Source: Paulownia fortunei (Eukaryota > Streptophyta > Magnoliopsida > Lamiales > Paulowniaceae). Taken from it: a stretch of 64,000 nucleotides of DNA. The notes under the pieces were generated by a model. The model did not search any database. It had not been told where the DNA came from and saw only the letters and a program-made list of their open reading frames with translations. Positions 48,150-60,300 of the stretch are shown here, piece after piece (the stretch's first letter is position 1; each line of letters opens with the position of its first letter). Made by a program: the position numbers and the translations under genes. Location of the stretch: NCBI GenBank assembly GCA_019321725.1, contig CM033109.1, positions 11,005,993 through 11,069,992 of the forward strand. The letters are read 5' to 3'.

Positions 48150-48492
48150 CAAAATGTTTGAAAATGGAACAATTTTCATTATTAATGGTAAATCTAGAAC
48201 ATTATCTATCCAAAACTGGAATAGAGACAATATTCTTAATAATATTTGGAATAAAAAGACAATTGTTCAAAACTATTAAAAAACCATTCTCAAAAGCTAG
48301 ATTAACTGTGGTTATAGCTAATGTAGCAACTCTTGCTCCATTCCCTATCCTTAGGACTGTCTCTTCTCTATCCAGTTTTCTGCTTCTTGTCATCATCTGT
48401 AAATTATTGCAGATATGTGAGCCACAACCGGTATCTAATACCCAATAAGTATTGTTAACAAACAAGTTAATTTCAACAAAATATATACTCAA
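48150..48492 (-). pseudogene. BARE-like copia protease
   Basis: The frame from 48492 reads VEINLFVNNTYWVLDTGCGS, HICNNLQMMTRSRKLDREET, VLRIGNGARVATLAITTVNL and FIPNIIKNIVSIPVLDR. The aspartic protease active site DTG is intact (VLDTGCGSHICN). The frame is open for 96 codons and then leads into degraded sequence before the integrase zinc domain. Confidence 0.85.
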
Positions 48493-49200
48493 ACTCTTCA
48501 GACTTGCAAGATACTCCTTGTAGTTCCTCTTCTAATACCCTGATTTGCCGCAGTAATGGTACTTGTCATTGGCTTGAGAAAAAAACTTCTTGACACCGCC
48601 CTTCACCTTCAACTTGTTGGATTTGGAGGAACCCTTTCTTTTCTTCTTTCTTCTCTTAGGATTTATTAGCCTTTGATCCGAAAGAAGATCTAATAAGCAG
48701 TACCGGCTTGTCTTTTTCATGGTATACTTTACTGTCTTTAACATGTTCACAAGCTCAAAGAGACTAGTCTCCATATTGTGCATGTTAAAGTTGAAAACAA
48801 AGGTGTCAAATGAGGGAGGCAGAGACTGCAGCAAAAGGTCTATATAGAGCTATCATCTTCAATCTATGGTCATGGACTGAAGAGCCCTCAGTCGTACAAT
48901 AATTGAAAAGCTCCTTTGAGATCTGATATCTTGTATGTGAGTACGTTCACCATACAATTCTTGTAAGTGAAGGAGGATTCCATAAGCAATTGCTTGATCC
49001 TCATTCTGCCTCTACAGCTCATTCGACATCTTTGCCAACATATAGCATCGAGCCAACAGATTGTCATCAATATGACGTAAGTAATCTGCATAAACCTTTA
49101 AAGTAATATCCTCTAGTGGAACTAAAGGATGCACGGCGTCGAGGACATATGCACTCTTCTTAGACTATCTTAAGGTTCCTTAGCCAATTGATAAAATTTG
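48493..49200 (-). pseudogene. gag: BARE-like copia gag
   Basis: The frame 48834-48532 reads LQSLPPSFDTFVFNFNMHNM, SLFELVNMLKTVKYTMKKT and SSKSNKLKVKGGVKKFFSQA, then a zinc knuckle remnant YHYCGKSGY that has lost its first cysteine and its histidine. The frame 49091-48888 (NNLLA-type block, then MRIKQLLMESSFTYKNCMVN) covers the upstream part in broken form. The N-terminus above 49150 is unclear. Confidence 0.78.
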
Positions 49201-50838
49201 GTTTAATAAATTTATTTTGTTCAAGGATTGTTGTAAGTAGATTCTTTACCATTTTAGTAGAAAAAATCTACAAAACATGCACGAAGTAGAAAATGAGTAA
49301 ACTATGTAAAAATATATTCATTTAATATAATGTCTTTAATACTACATGTCTCGCTATTTTCTTCGCATTCCATCACCCTAATGTAAGTTTGAGAAATTAA
49401 GTTTTCTAGTGGGCTTGAGGTCCAATGAAAATATTTCACACCCCAATTTTATGAGCACATGAAATATTTCTATTGATAGTCAACTATTTAACGCTTGTAT
49501 CACTATATAACCCATAAGTTTGTTTTGTCTCACCTCTTCCCGTATACGCCAATTTTATGAGCTCATATGATACTAAGTGTCAAACAACACCCATCAAACA
49601 TTCATGTAGATGGAGCATCAAGATATTCCATGACTCATGGCCAACATAATGACGATTTTATCCCACGAGTATCTCTATGCTTGGTAGAGATCACAACTTT
49701 CCAATACAAGACCACCCAATGACCTATGGCCACTAATCAAGTGTGGTAGCGATTGTCATGTCTCTATCTTTGATGGTAAGCACGGAATGATAAGTCCCAC
49801 CTAATTTGTCTTTTTTTATTTGAAATTAAATTTTATTAAAATTCTTTTACTTAATTTCATAAATTAAATGGGGTTTAATTTTATCCAAGACTTCATCATT
49901 ATTAAAATTAGGTTGGTTATTTAATGCATGACATCATAATATCATTGTGTAAGAATAAAAGCATTAAATAAAATTCTAAGTATGCGTCTAATACATGCTT
50001 AAATAAATAGATGATCATGAACCACACCCTATGCAGTCCATTTGAGCCAAAAATGGACCTAAGGTCAGTCTAAGGGTAATAAAATGATATAAAACTTATT
50101 CTATTATATAATTTTATCACATACAATCATAGGCCTTCATTGGAACCTGCTTTTTGATTCTTTTTTTGTCTTCCAAAGAAAAAGAAAAACCTCACCATCA
50201 TTCTACTCTATTTGCAAAAAAAAAAAATTTACATAAATGTAATAAGAGGCTCGCAGACCCCATTTTAAAATCCAAAAATATTAAATAAAATTAATCACAT
50301 TGGTACAATGGCTCATGATCATCCCATACATACTCATAATAAACATCATATATAATTATCTAAACATATAAATTTACCAAGTTGTTTAATCTAATTTTTT
50401 TACTTGGGATAATTTTTAATTACTTGAAAAATAATTTTTCTTTGAAAAATAATTTTTCAGAAATTATTAAAATTAGCATTTAATTTTAAAATTCCATAAA
50501 ATTAAAATAAAATGAACCCGAAAAACGGCGCAAAGAGCGCCACGATAGTTGCCCGTCGCATGCACGCACCAATGCGGTGCCACGAGCAGTAGCGCACTAC
50601 TGCCCGTCTCCGAGTGCTGCGCGCAGCCATCAGGGGTCCCATACCCGACAAGCGTGTAACTCATTTTTTGTGTCTTTTTTTTATTTTAATACTTAAACAA
50701 TTTATATAAAATAAATAAATAAAATCCCAATCATCAATTGCATTAATCATGCAAAATCAAATTTAGCATGCTAAACATGAATTTAAACAATTTAAATCAT
50801 GTAAACACAAATCCAAAAAATTCACTGAATAAGCAAAA
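49201..50838 (-). other. Leader of the BARE-like copia, with a GC-rich block
   Basis: About 1.6 kb between gag and the primer site. No ORF is convincing. Most is AT-rich, but 50515-50655 is strikingly GC-rich (CGGCGCAAAGAGCGCC, AGTAGCGCACTACT, GCTGCGCGCAGC) with several short inverted repeats. Packaging or translation signals normally lie in this part of a retrotransposon RNA. Confidence 0.5.
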
Positions 50839-50855
50839 CCATGCCTTTGATACAA
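50839..50855 (-). other. tRNA-Met primer-binding site (BARE-like copia)
   Basis: The minus strand reads TTGTATCAAAGGCATGG, a decayed TGGTATCAGAGCCATGG, complementary to initiator tRNA-Met and one base from the 5' LTR. Confidence 0.75.
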
Positions 50856-50856
50856 C

Positions 50857-53165
50857 TGTTCGGTTCACTATAATCGTAGGGGCATATGCAGTGAAAAATT
50901 AAATTTTTATCAAACATAAATTTATTTGATAAATTTATCCCTTCAATTCAAAAGTAATTCTAACGACAGCACTTATTCAAGTGAATATATATAAATAAAT
51001 ATATTAAATTTGGATTATACTTTTCATGCACTTCGCTTGCTGTAGAAAATGAAGTAATCAATTGCTTATCAAAATTCACAGGGATCTATTATCTCCTCTC
51101 TATTAAATCCATAATACAAAAAGTAACACCGATTAAAAGGATTCGCTAATATCCTTAAAATCATTTTCTAATCCAGAATCAGAGTAAAATTCGTCCTTTA
51201 ATCTAATTAATGGATTAAAAACAAGCTTTCTAGAATAATAAAGATTGATTCTTTAAGTTCTTGAAATTTGGATATGAAGAGAATATCAAGATACCTATTT
51301 TCTTTAAAGAACAAGCAAATCAAGATTTTCAAAAAAATACTTTTTTTTTTCTTTCTTTTCTTTTCTCTTTCTAGGAGAGAAAAATAGAAGACTAATAAAA
51401 TATTTTTTTCTAAACATCTAGAAGTAATTTTTGGCCCTCCCCTATTAATAGGGGCCGAAAATTAGCTTTTCTCCAACTATAGGAGAGTTTGTCAATTTTG
51501 AACTATTTCAAAATTTAATCTTTGAAGGATTGTAAATCTTCCAACAAATCTTTTTTTTTTCTCTCTAATATATGTGCACTTATTTGAGATTACATTAGTC
51601 ATCATAAATTATCTACATATATCCTTGATATTAATTTGAACTTTTCAAATAATATCAAGATAGATATATATCAAATATATATCAAAAATATATTTATATA
51701 AAATAAAATGCTAGTGGCCAATTTTTATCTCATAAAAATCGGTCACAATATATTTAATTATATAAATATATTAACTAAATAAATTGTATTTATTTTAATT
51801 ATCCTCTTCATCTTCTAGTGGGCTTTTTCAGTGATCATTTTAATTTTTGGGCTTGGACTTAAAAGTCTATGAATCAATTTAATTGATTTAATCCCAAATT
51901 AATCAATCCAATTGATCAATTAGAATTTACGTCAATTGGGGTTTCTAATCAAATTAGGTCCAATTAAATAATTCAGTTATTTAATTGAATAATTTAATTT
52001 AACCATTAAATTAAATAGAACTCCTAATTAATTAATTAATTAATCAATATTAACTAATTAATTTCCAACCATTAAAAAAATTCCAAAATAGAAATGTTGC
52101 TTCCATAAAGATGTGTGAGCATCTTAGGTTCACTACTAAACTAGTAGTAGGTTTACAACATTTGCAATTTATGAATAATAATTATTTTAATTAATTAATT
52201 CAATTAATTAATCCGCTTGTAAGTAACTTCTTAATTACAAAAACCTCGCTATCCATGAAAACACTTAAAAATTAATCATGACAAACTAGTTTTAAGTGAA
52301 ATGGCGAGTAAACCTATTTAAGTTGTAAGTACCATAGATGTATGGTCCTTTCAACAGCTGATATTACGATTGAATCTAGGGTATAGATTATACGTTGAAA
52401 CCCTAAATAATTCAAAAACTGTGATTTCATTTCAAGTTCCAATAATTTTGATGAATCAAGATTCATCCCGCCTTGGTCAAGGTCTTTGAATCATGAACTA
52501 TAAAAATACAGAAAATTCACTTGTTAAATAAAAAATAAATGTCAAATTCTATGTTGGCCGCTATCAAACCTCCATACACACTAGTGCAACACCCAACATA
52601 TCCCTTTTGTGATTGTCAAGCAATTAAAAAATATATCAAAGTGTTGCAGGATGCACACAAAGGTATCATCGTGCTTTAAGTCCGAGGACTAGCCGTGTAC
52701 TATCGCAACATAGAAATTCTTATTTCGACAGGCAAAACCTCCAATTAAAATTTCTTGCGGGCCATATTTGGTGTACTTGTTCTTTAACAAGCACCCACAT
52801 ACGCGCACTTGTGTCTCTATGCTAATGACAATAGAATGCGACATCCTCGTCTTACAAGCATGCATTGTATGTGCGAGTCTTACTAAGTTATTTGATGTCC
52901 CATATCAAAAAGCTCTCGACTCGAATCTTATTTAAGACTAAAGCGTTAGAGACATGTTTCATGATCGCCATCATATGCGCGACAATGCCCTGTAGCTAAA
53001 TTTGGTCTAAAAATTTTATCTAATGTGCAAAAATAAAATATGCAAGACATAAGATGAAAAAAATTTATTTTTTATTAATATGATTTCCAATAAGATTAAC
53101 TTTACAAAATAAAAAGAGTACAATACACCCAATCTAATTGGGGCATTGGGCATCCTATTCTAACA
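50857..53165 (-). repeat. 5' LTR of the BARE-like copia
   Basis: Starts TGTTCGGTTCACTATAATCG and ends CTATTCTAACA, followed by TSD ATTAT. It aligns with the 3' LTR (32535-34796). Blocks such as GTAAACCTATTT..GTACCAT..TATGGTCCTTTC match the BARE LTR pattern also seen at 57960-58040. Confidence 0.87.
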
Positions 53166-53170
53166 ATTAT

Positions 53171-53730
53171 GTCACAAGAGTTGTAAGTCCAGTACTAGCT
53201 TATAGATGAATCTAAAAGGTCACATGCTAACTTGGACTAGTTCATTTCATATTATGAGAATTAATCCAATTATTGGATTAAGTAAATTAATTAGCATAAT
53301 TAACTAATTTATTGGTCTTAAACTGATTTATGTGTTGAATTATTCAAATAATTGAGTGGATCAATTAATTGGACCTAATTAAATTAGAAAGACAATTGAA
53401 ATAAATAAATAATTAATTTGAATCAATTATTATATGGACCTTCAATTAATTCTTAGAAAGGATTAGTCAATTTAATTGATTAGATCTATTAAATTGGGTG
53501 TAGTTAATAATTAAGTTTAGATCCATTAGATACGAGCTTTATAGAAATTAAAATTCAATTAGAAATTGGATTAGGAATCCAAATCCAAATAATGGAACAG
53601 TTCATATAAGATAATGATATTATCTTAAAGAGGTTAAATTGGAAGAGAAATAAGAGTCCCAGCTAAATGTACTGAATACCTAAAAAAACAGGGCTGCTAC
53701 ACACGATATGTCTGCTGACAATTGACCAGA
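53171..53730 (+). repeat. Outermost copia 3' LTR, piece 3 of 3
   Basis: Sequence resuming after TSD ATTAT (GTCACAAGAGTTGTAAGTCC, AAGGTCACATGCTAACTTGG) has plant copia LTR style and shares the orientation of pieces 1 and 2. The end near 53730 is approximate because the second LTR of this element is not in the window. Confidence 0.5.
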
Positions 53731-56673
53731 TTTTCTTTTTGGCACATAGGGCATTACTGTAACACTTCTCGAAATGTGTCATAATCTAAAAAATAAAGTT
53801 GTTATGGTTGAATGAGAAAAAACAACGGAGTCTCAAATGATATTTAACCCTTCTTTCAAAAACACCACATTTTTTTCTACTAAGTACTACATTTGTGCTC
53901 TCCCGACACTGTATAAATAAACAATACTACACTTGTGTACACTTTATGCATCACGTACGTAATTTGAATCAATTTACTATATCTAATAAGTTTAACACAA
54001 TCTAAAATTATTAGATTTGTGGTTTTACATGATTCCTGACACTCATGTATGCCAATTGCCAGTGCCTGAAAACACAGTACTTAGACTATATAGATGTTGC
54101 TCATATGTATTAGTGTAAACTAACATAAGATGCAAACAAAGATGTATATGCTTATATGTATTCTATGACCTAATAAGCCATGTGAAATGAGAAAAAAAAA
54201 TAAATTAAATATTATTTATCTTTTTGCCCAAAGTACCGTATTTTCTTCTACTAAGTATCACATTTTTATTTTGTGGATATTCGGAGTCAAATTCATAATA
54301 CTAGTATTTTCACAATTGAAATAGTGATAAAATTGGTCTTACTATCGGTCACCGATTCAACTAGTCGAGCTGGTTCAACTGTCTGTCCGACCGGTTTAAT
54401 GAAAATTGATTATATTTTTTTATTATAATATATAAAATGGTAATATAATAAACTAATTGTTATGTATTAAATTTTAAAGGTGAAAAAGAAGATAAAGAAC
54501 TAATCAAAAAACACATTTAACAAAGTTCAAAATTCAAATAACCACATACATATAACCAAATATCAAATTTTAAACTTTTAAAAAAAAAAAAAAGTTTAAG
54601 CACATACGCAATACTAATAAAGTCCTAGTTTAAAATTAAACTTTAAAATAAACATATTTATTTCACTTGATGTCTTTCATCCACAATGGCATGCATTTGT
54701 TGAATCATTCTTTCATAACCATAGTCTTTCATTATCACCATCATCAAAGAGCTCTTCCAAATAATGTATTTCTTGCATGGTTTGAATTAAAGATTAGGGA
54801 TTGAAGAAAGAAAGACACCAAAAAAAAAAAAAAAAAAAAAGGTGGCCAGCAGTGAGAGAAAATAGTGTAAGAAAAAGAGTTAGGTTTAGGAGTTAGAAAT
54901 TAGGTTATACCTGTTATAGTTTCGGTTTTCATTACGTTGTTTTCTTCTTTTATTTTTATTTTTTTTGCAATTAAAAAAACAGCCAGGACTAATTGGCTTT
55001 TTTATTTTTACTAATTTACTAAACGAACCGAAATGATCATCAGTTTCCAATTGAATTTGCTATCCGATTTCAAAACAGTTATGTATGTGCAATGAATAAA
55101 CACTTATTTTTAGGTCTAATTGTCTTAATTTCCTATGTTAACAAGTTTATTACAGTCTAAAGTTGTTAAATATGTAGTTTATATAATTCATGACACTTAA
55201 GTGTGCAAGTGCTTGAAAACACCCACTTGCACCCAAATAATTTTCTGTCTTTTAAGTTTAACACAGTATGCTCTTATGCACCTTGAAGTTCTTCAAGAAA
55301 CTTCTGGCGGTGCATGCCTATTACTTTAATCATCCTGTAAAAAAACACCACCTTTCTTTAGTTGGTACTGCATCTGCATTCACCAGGTGTTGTATTATGA
55401 AGTAACTAATACCAGGTTTGCACACCATAAATACCAGGTTTTAGGCTTAATTTGCCTTAATTTCCTATGTCAAACAAGTCTCTCGTGCACCTTCATGTTC
55501 CTTGAGAAAAATACGATGCTTACGTCTGACTCTAAAGTCTAAACCACTCTTTCTTTTACTTAATATGATATCTATATTCATCAAGTACTACATTATGGAA
55601 AACCTAATATCATGTTTTTGTGCACTTAATAATGCACCTGATTTAGGCCTAATTTACAAGTTAGATATGTGTTTTGGGAGGTTTGATGTTAATCATTGAT
55701 TAATTCTGATTATAACATTTAAATGTGATTTTAACAGATTAATGTTCTACAAACGTTAACACAAGGCACCGCATCATTAATTATAAAGTTGTGCGATTTT
55801 GTACGTTTTGAACTACAACCTTTTTGTTATAAAATTCAATGTTTAGTACTACAGTCTCATTCATAAAGCACACGAATATTAAATCATTAACGCAATATTT
55901 TTGTACATTTAATGCAAATATATTGGATTATAGCCTACTTTACACACAAGATTCTAATAGCTTAACTTTAGCTCCTTGCTCATTTGTAGATACTTTTTTG
56001 GGGAGCGTTGGTGGTGGTGGTCATGGCAGTGCCAGTGGGATGGTGGTGGTGGCGAAACGAGCACAATGTGGCAATGGAGGTGGTGGTTTTCGATTGTGGC
56101 CAACTATGAGCATGATGATGTTAGTGATGTTGGTATGGGAGGAATTAGAATTGTCTTGAAAAAACTAGAAAATGAAAGGGTATTTTAGTAAAATTGAGTA
56201 GATGAGGAGTTGATTCTAAATTCATTTTTATTTATTTAAGGAGTACAAACTACAAAAGTGTCGGATGAGAATTGAATAAAAACTTAAAAGTGGGTTTAAG
56301 TATTTTAAATTATTTTGCATTTCACAATTTAAGTTCTCGTATATTTGGAGAATCAACCATCTTTTCATGTTCCATGTCATGAATTCAAAAATTTAATGTA
56401 ACTCAAACTTAGAATATTAAGATTCAACTTAATTTTTGTGGTCTTTAAATTGATTTTGAACTCATTATTTATAATATAACCTTAAATAGTTGTTTGAGTA
56501 ATAAAACAATAAAGAATAAAAACTTCAAACAAGAAAAGTAAAATACTATGTTTGAATTTGATTTGATTGTTAAATTATTTTAGTTTAAACGAATTTTAAT
56601 TAAGTTGAACATAAATCGAATTTTAATATTTCTATCTAAAATTTATTATTTTCAATGAATTAAATTGAGACAG
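53731..56673. repeat. AT-rich intergenic DNA with diverged dispersed repeats
   Basis: No gene is recognised. Related, strongly diverged segments recur: a CACCACNTTTCTTNNACTTAGTACTACAT-like motif near 53870, 54235, 55350 and 55545, and an AAGTTTAACACAATCTAAAATT-like block at 53985 and 55150, each followed by GACACTNATGTRTGC and GTGCYTGAAAACAC. A poly-A run of about 22 lies near 54820-54840. GGT/GGC-rich low complexity at 56005-56090 produces glycine/tryptophan-rich chance ORFs. Confidence 0.5.
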
Positions 56674-58848
56674 TGTTGGGTTCGAGCGATCCCAGGAAAC
56701 GTATACGCAGCGGAATTTAAAATTTTTCAAAAACATAAATATATGTTACATCACATGTAATTAAAACGAATCCCGGAATCCTTTTGCGATTATTCAGTTG
56801 TGCGTTTTTCTGATAGTTAAAGTAAGAAAGTTTCAGAAACTCTTATTTTGATTTGTACTCTGACTGATGTAAGGATTGAAACGATTCAAATTGTTATCCT
56901 TGCATGAAAGTATCTCCATGGTTTTCAATTTAAAACCCCTTTGATTGAAATCTGATTCACTTTTAGGATCCCAAATATTATCCTTCTAACGGTATCCACA
57001 TCTTGGATGTCTACTCGCAATCGAATCCTATGCTAGTAGTTTCCAATTCGATAATTCTATCCCAGAATGATTTTGTTTGGAACAAGAACACACTAACAAT
57101 TAGTGTTTTAGGTGTTTAATTTAATTCTTAATTCAACAATTGAATCAAGAATTAAACTAGATAAAAGGTTGGTGAACTTTTGGAAATTGAAAGGAAATGA
57201 GGGACGAATTTTTTTGGAGATGAAGAAAACTATTTTTTTTTAAGAGAGAGGGTTGTTTTCCATGTTTTTTCTTCACAAAAATCTACAATAAAATCCCCAT
57301 AAAAACATCCAAGAACATTGCCAATGAAGGCTGCCACAAGTCTTTTCCATGTAGAACTCTTATTCCTTTCTTATCTCCAACTCTTTTAGTAAGTTTTCTT
57401 ATCCCATAAAAACTTTCTTTTTTCCTTATTACCTTTTAGAAATTGAATTCTCAATTCAACTTCTTCTAAAAATTGAATTTTCAATCCAATTTCCTAATGG
57501 ACTTCCTACAACCCCACACCTAATGGTTTAGACCTAAGTAATCAATTAGGAGATACTTTAATTGAGTCAATCAATTAAATTAATTTATTTGATTAATTAG
57601 GCTCATCTTACTTAATTGATCCAATCAATTAATTAAATATTTCAATTGGGCTCCCTAATCCAATTAGGTACAATCAATTAATTCAATTAATTAATTGAAT
57701 TAATTCCACACTTGAATTAATTCAACCCCATTAATTAATCATATTAATTAATTTAATCCAACACTTGAATTAATTTCTAGGTTAGAAATAGACTTGTCCA
57801 AATTTTGTGTGTGACCCTTAGGTTCACTTTAATCTAGTTGTAGGCTCACAACTCTTGTGACTTAGTTGAACAATTAATTATTCTAATTAATTAATCCAAT
57901 TAATTAATTATCTTGGAATTAACTCATTAATTCCAAGAACCCACAAGACATGGGAAGCACCTAACAATGCATCATGACTCCTATTCTAAGGTGAATGTGC
58001 GAACCTATTTCAATTACGAATACTATGCAAGTACGGTCCTTCCGTCATCTAATCTCCCGATTAAGCCTAAGGCATGGATGTTAAGTCGAAACTCCATTAG
58101 CTCAATAACTATGTTTCCCTTCCTAGTAGCTTGACTCGATGCTGAATAATTAGAAAACCCCATATCTAATTTCCATCCAACCTTGGTCAAGAATTTTAGA
58201 GTCAAGTACAGTGGAACACATAGGAGATTCACCTATTCATCTAGATAGGTGATGGATCATTTGTTGGCCACTCATTAATCTCTATACATGAAGATGTTAC
58301 ACCCAATATAAACCTCTTGTGATTATCATGCAATCTGGAAATACATCAAAGCACAACATGTCATACACAAGATTACAATGGTGCCTCAAGTCCAATGACT
58401 AATTCTTACACTATCGTAATGAGAAAATTTCCATTCGACAATAGAATATTTCTAATTGGAAATTTTCAGTTGGGGTTGTTCAGTGTACTTCTTCCTAATA
58501 AGCACCCACATACATGCACTAGTGTTTCCACACCAATACCTATAAAATGAGGCATCCTTCTTTTGAGCTTGCATCGTATGCGCAAGTCTCAACGGGATCA
58601 TTGATGTCCCATCTCATTGATTCTTGACTTGGAACATTTTAAGATCACAGCCTCAGAGGCATATTCCACAATCACCATCATATGCGCAACCATACCCCAT
58701 AGCTATGTGTGATCTAATGACTTTATCTAATTCTTATGATGAATTTAAGATAAAGATTGCCATTTAAATGATATTAATATAAATAAGAATATTTCACAAG
58801 AGTATAAGAACGGCCAGAATAATTGGCTCGTCGGGCACTACTCTAACA
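56674..58848 (-). repeat. 3' LTR of the second BARE-like copia
   Basis: In + coordinates it starts TGTTGGGTTCGAGCGATCCC and ends GCACTACTCTAACA, then the polypurine tract (GGCAAGTGGGAGAT on the minus strand). The sense 3' end (CCGCTGCGTATACG...CCAACA) is typical of the BARE/Angela lineage. It is 2,175 bp. TTAATTAA-rich stretches cluster at 57540-57920. Confidence 0.85.
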
Positions 58849-59400
58849 ATCTCCCACTTGCCCTAAAGATAATTATCCTCGTATTAAGGCCCATCTTTCT
58901 ATATGTCCTTCAAATACTTATCTAAAGGGTTAAATCATTAGGTTTGCTATGTTTTCTACTGAGGCAAGTCTTTCCACGCTGATATTGCCTCTACCAATGA
59001 TTTTCATAATCATGGTATCGCTAATCTATTTCTGCTTGGATCATTTGATGAGACCTTGGCTTTTTTGCTTGTGCAATAGCCCCCATTGTTATCACAGTAC
59101 TCCAGTACTCAATCAACAATATTTGGAACTACATCTAACACTTGGATTAAATTCCTTATCCAAATAATCTATTTTTCAGCATCGTATGCCCCGATATATT
59201 CAATCACGATGGAGGAATCCACAGTTGTTACAAGCTTGGAACTCTTTCCAACTAACCGTCCCATCATTTAGGATGAACACAAATTTAGACATAGACTTTA
59301 AACTAAAAACTAGATGAAGCATCTAAGTTTCAGTTCTCCATAACCGAACTCCAAAAAGAAATCCTTAGTTCTTCATAAGTACTAAAGATCGTCTTTACGG
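58849..59400 (-). pseudogene. RNase H remnant of the second BARE-like copia
   Basis: Corresponds segment by segment to 34797-35420 (CTCCCACTTGCC at the polypurine tract, then the counterparts of SLTKPL, VEYI and the SSKQ region) but with more indels and stops. No long frame survives. Confidence 0.7.
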
Positions 59401-60300
59401 CTTCTAATAATTTTCGCATCAAATTGATTGATATTTTGCTCATAACACTCAGAGTATTTCTGATATCAAATCATGTACATAGATTTGCATATTTTATGAT
59501 TTCTTTCAAGGATGCATAAAACATGTGAGTCATTATTTCTCTTTCATTCAAAAGTCTTTAGGGACGAGAACTTCGAAAGAAAAATCCCATAACTCATAAA
59601 CAAGAATCTCTCCTAAGATTCTTTCATGCTAAACCCTTTTTGCATCTAATCTATGTACTGGATTTAGGATAGTCCTTTTAGATCTATCACCATAAATCTC
59701 AATCCCCAATCCCTAGGATGCTTATCCTAAATCCCTCTTGGAGAACTTTGTAGATGACAAATGCCAGTTGACTGTAATATTTCTACATCATCTTTATGAG
59801 TAAAATGTCATCAACATAAAACACAACAATCATCACCATACTCCTACTAGCCCTCTTGTACACATATGGCTCATTCGCATTCCTAAAAAAATCAAACCAT
59901 TTGATTGCTTTAGAGAATCAAATGTTCCACATTCGAAAAATTTATTTTGAGTTTTTAACATATCTCTGAAGCTCGCAAACTTTTTGATTACGTCTGTTTG
60001 ATATGAAGAATTTAGACTGCTTAACTTATATCCCTTTCTCAATACCCCTATTGAGAAAGACGGTCTTCATATCCCTTTGCTAAATCTAGTAGTTGTAATA
60101 CGTAGATATAACTAGCATACTCTAAATAGACTTTAGCATCACATCTGGTAAAAAGTATCCTCAATAGTCAACACCTTGACTTTGAGCGTAACACTTTGCT
60201 ACCAGTCGTACCTTTATAGGTCACCACCTCTCCATATTCTTCAATTTATATTTGTAGACAAGTTTGCAGCTAATGGGAACCATTCCTACTAATGGGCCCA
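59401..60300 (-). pseudogene. Reverse transcriptase remnant of the second BARE-like copia
   Basis: Matches the RT region of the other BARE-like element. The catalytic VFYVDDILLI is preserved around 59803-59820. A frame 60042-59833 contains KKFASFRDML, CGTFDSLKQSNGLIFL and GMRMSHMC-type sequence, the diverged counterpart of the region before the catalytic motif. Frameshifts and stops occur throughout. Confidence 0.72.

Larger units (their letters stand above)
32535..53165 (-). mobile_element. BARE/Angela-like copia retrotransposon, minus strand, carrying a nested gypsy element
   Basis: Two long LTRs (32535-34796 and 50857-53165) enclose, on the minus strand, a leader with tRNA-Met primer site, gag, protease, integrase, RT and RNase H. 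A perfect TSD ATTAT flanks the element (32530-32534 and 53166-53170). Removing the Tekay insertion (38306-47814 plus its duplicated 5 bp) leaves about 11.1 kb. The integrase (FLTFTDDFSRYGYVYLLRYK), the gag and the 2.3-kb LTRs fit the BARE/Angela lineage. The two LTRs differ at about one site in ten in the stretches compared by eye, so the element is older than the gypsy insertion inside it. Confidence 0.88.

Noticed and set aside
54815..54840. Poly-A run as evidence of a retroposed gene or SINE
   Set aside because: No TSD, no coding body and no RNA polymerase III boxes were seen next to it; AT-rich slippage is sufficient.
55839..56188. Glycine/tryptophan-rich ORFs
   Set aside because: Generated by a GGT/GGC low-complexity stretch; no start context or family match.
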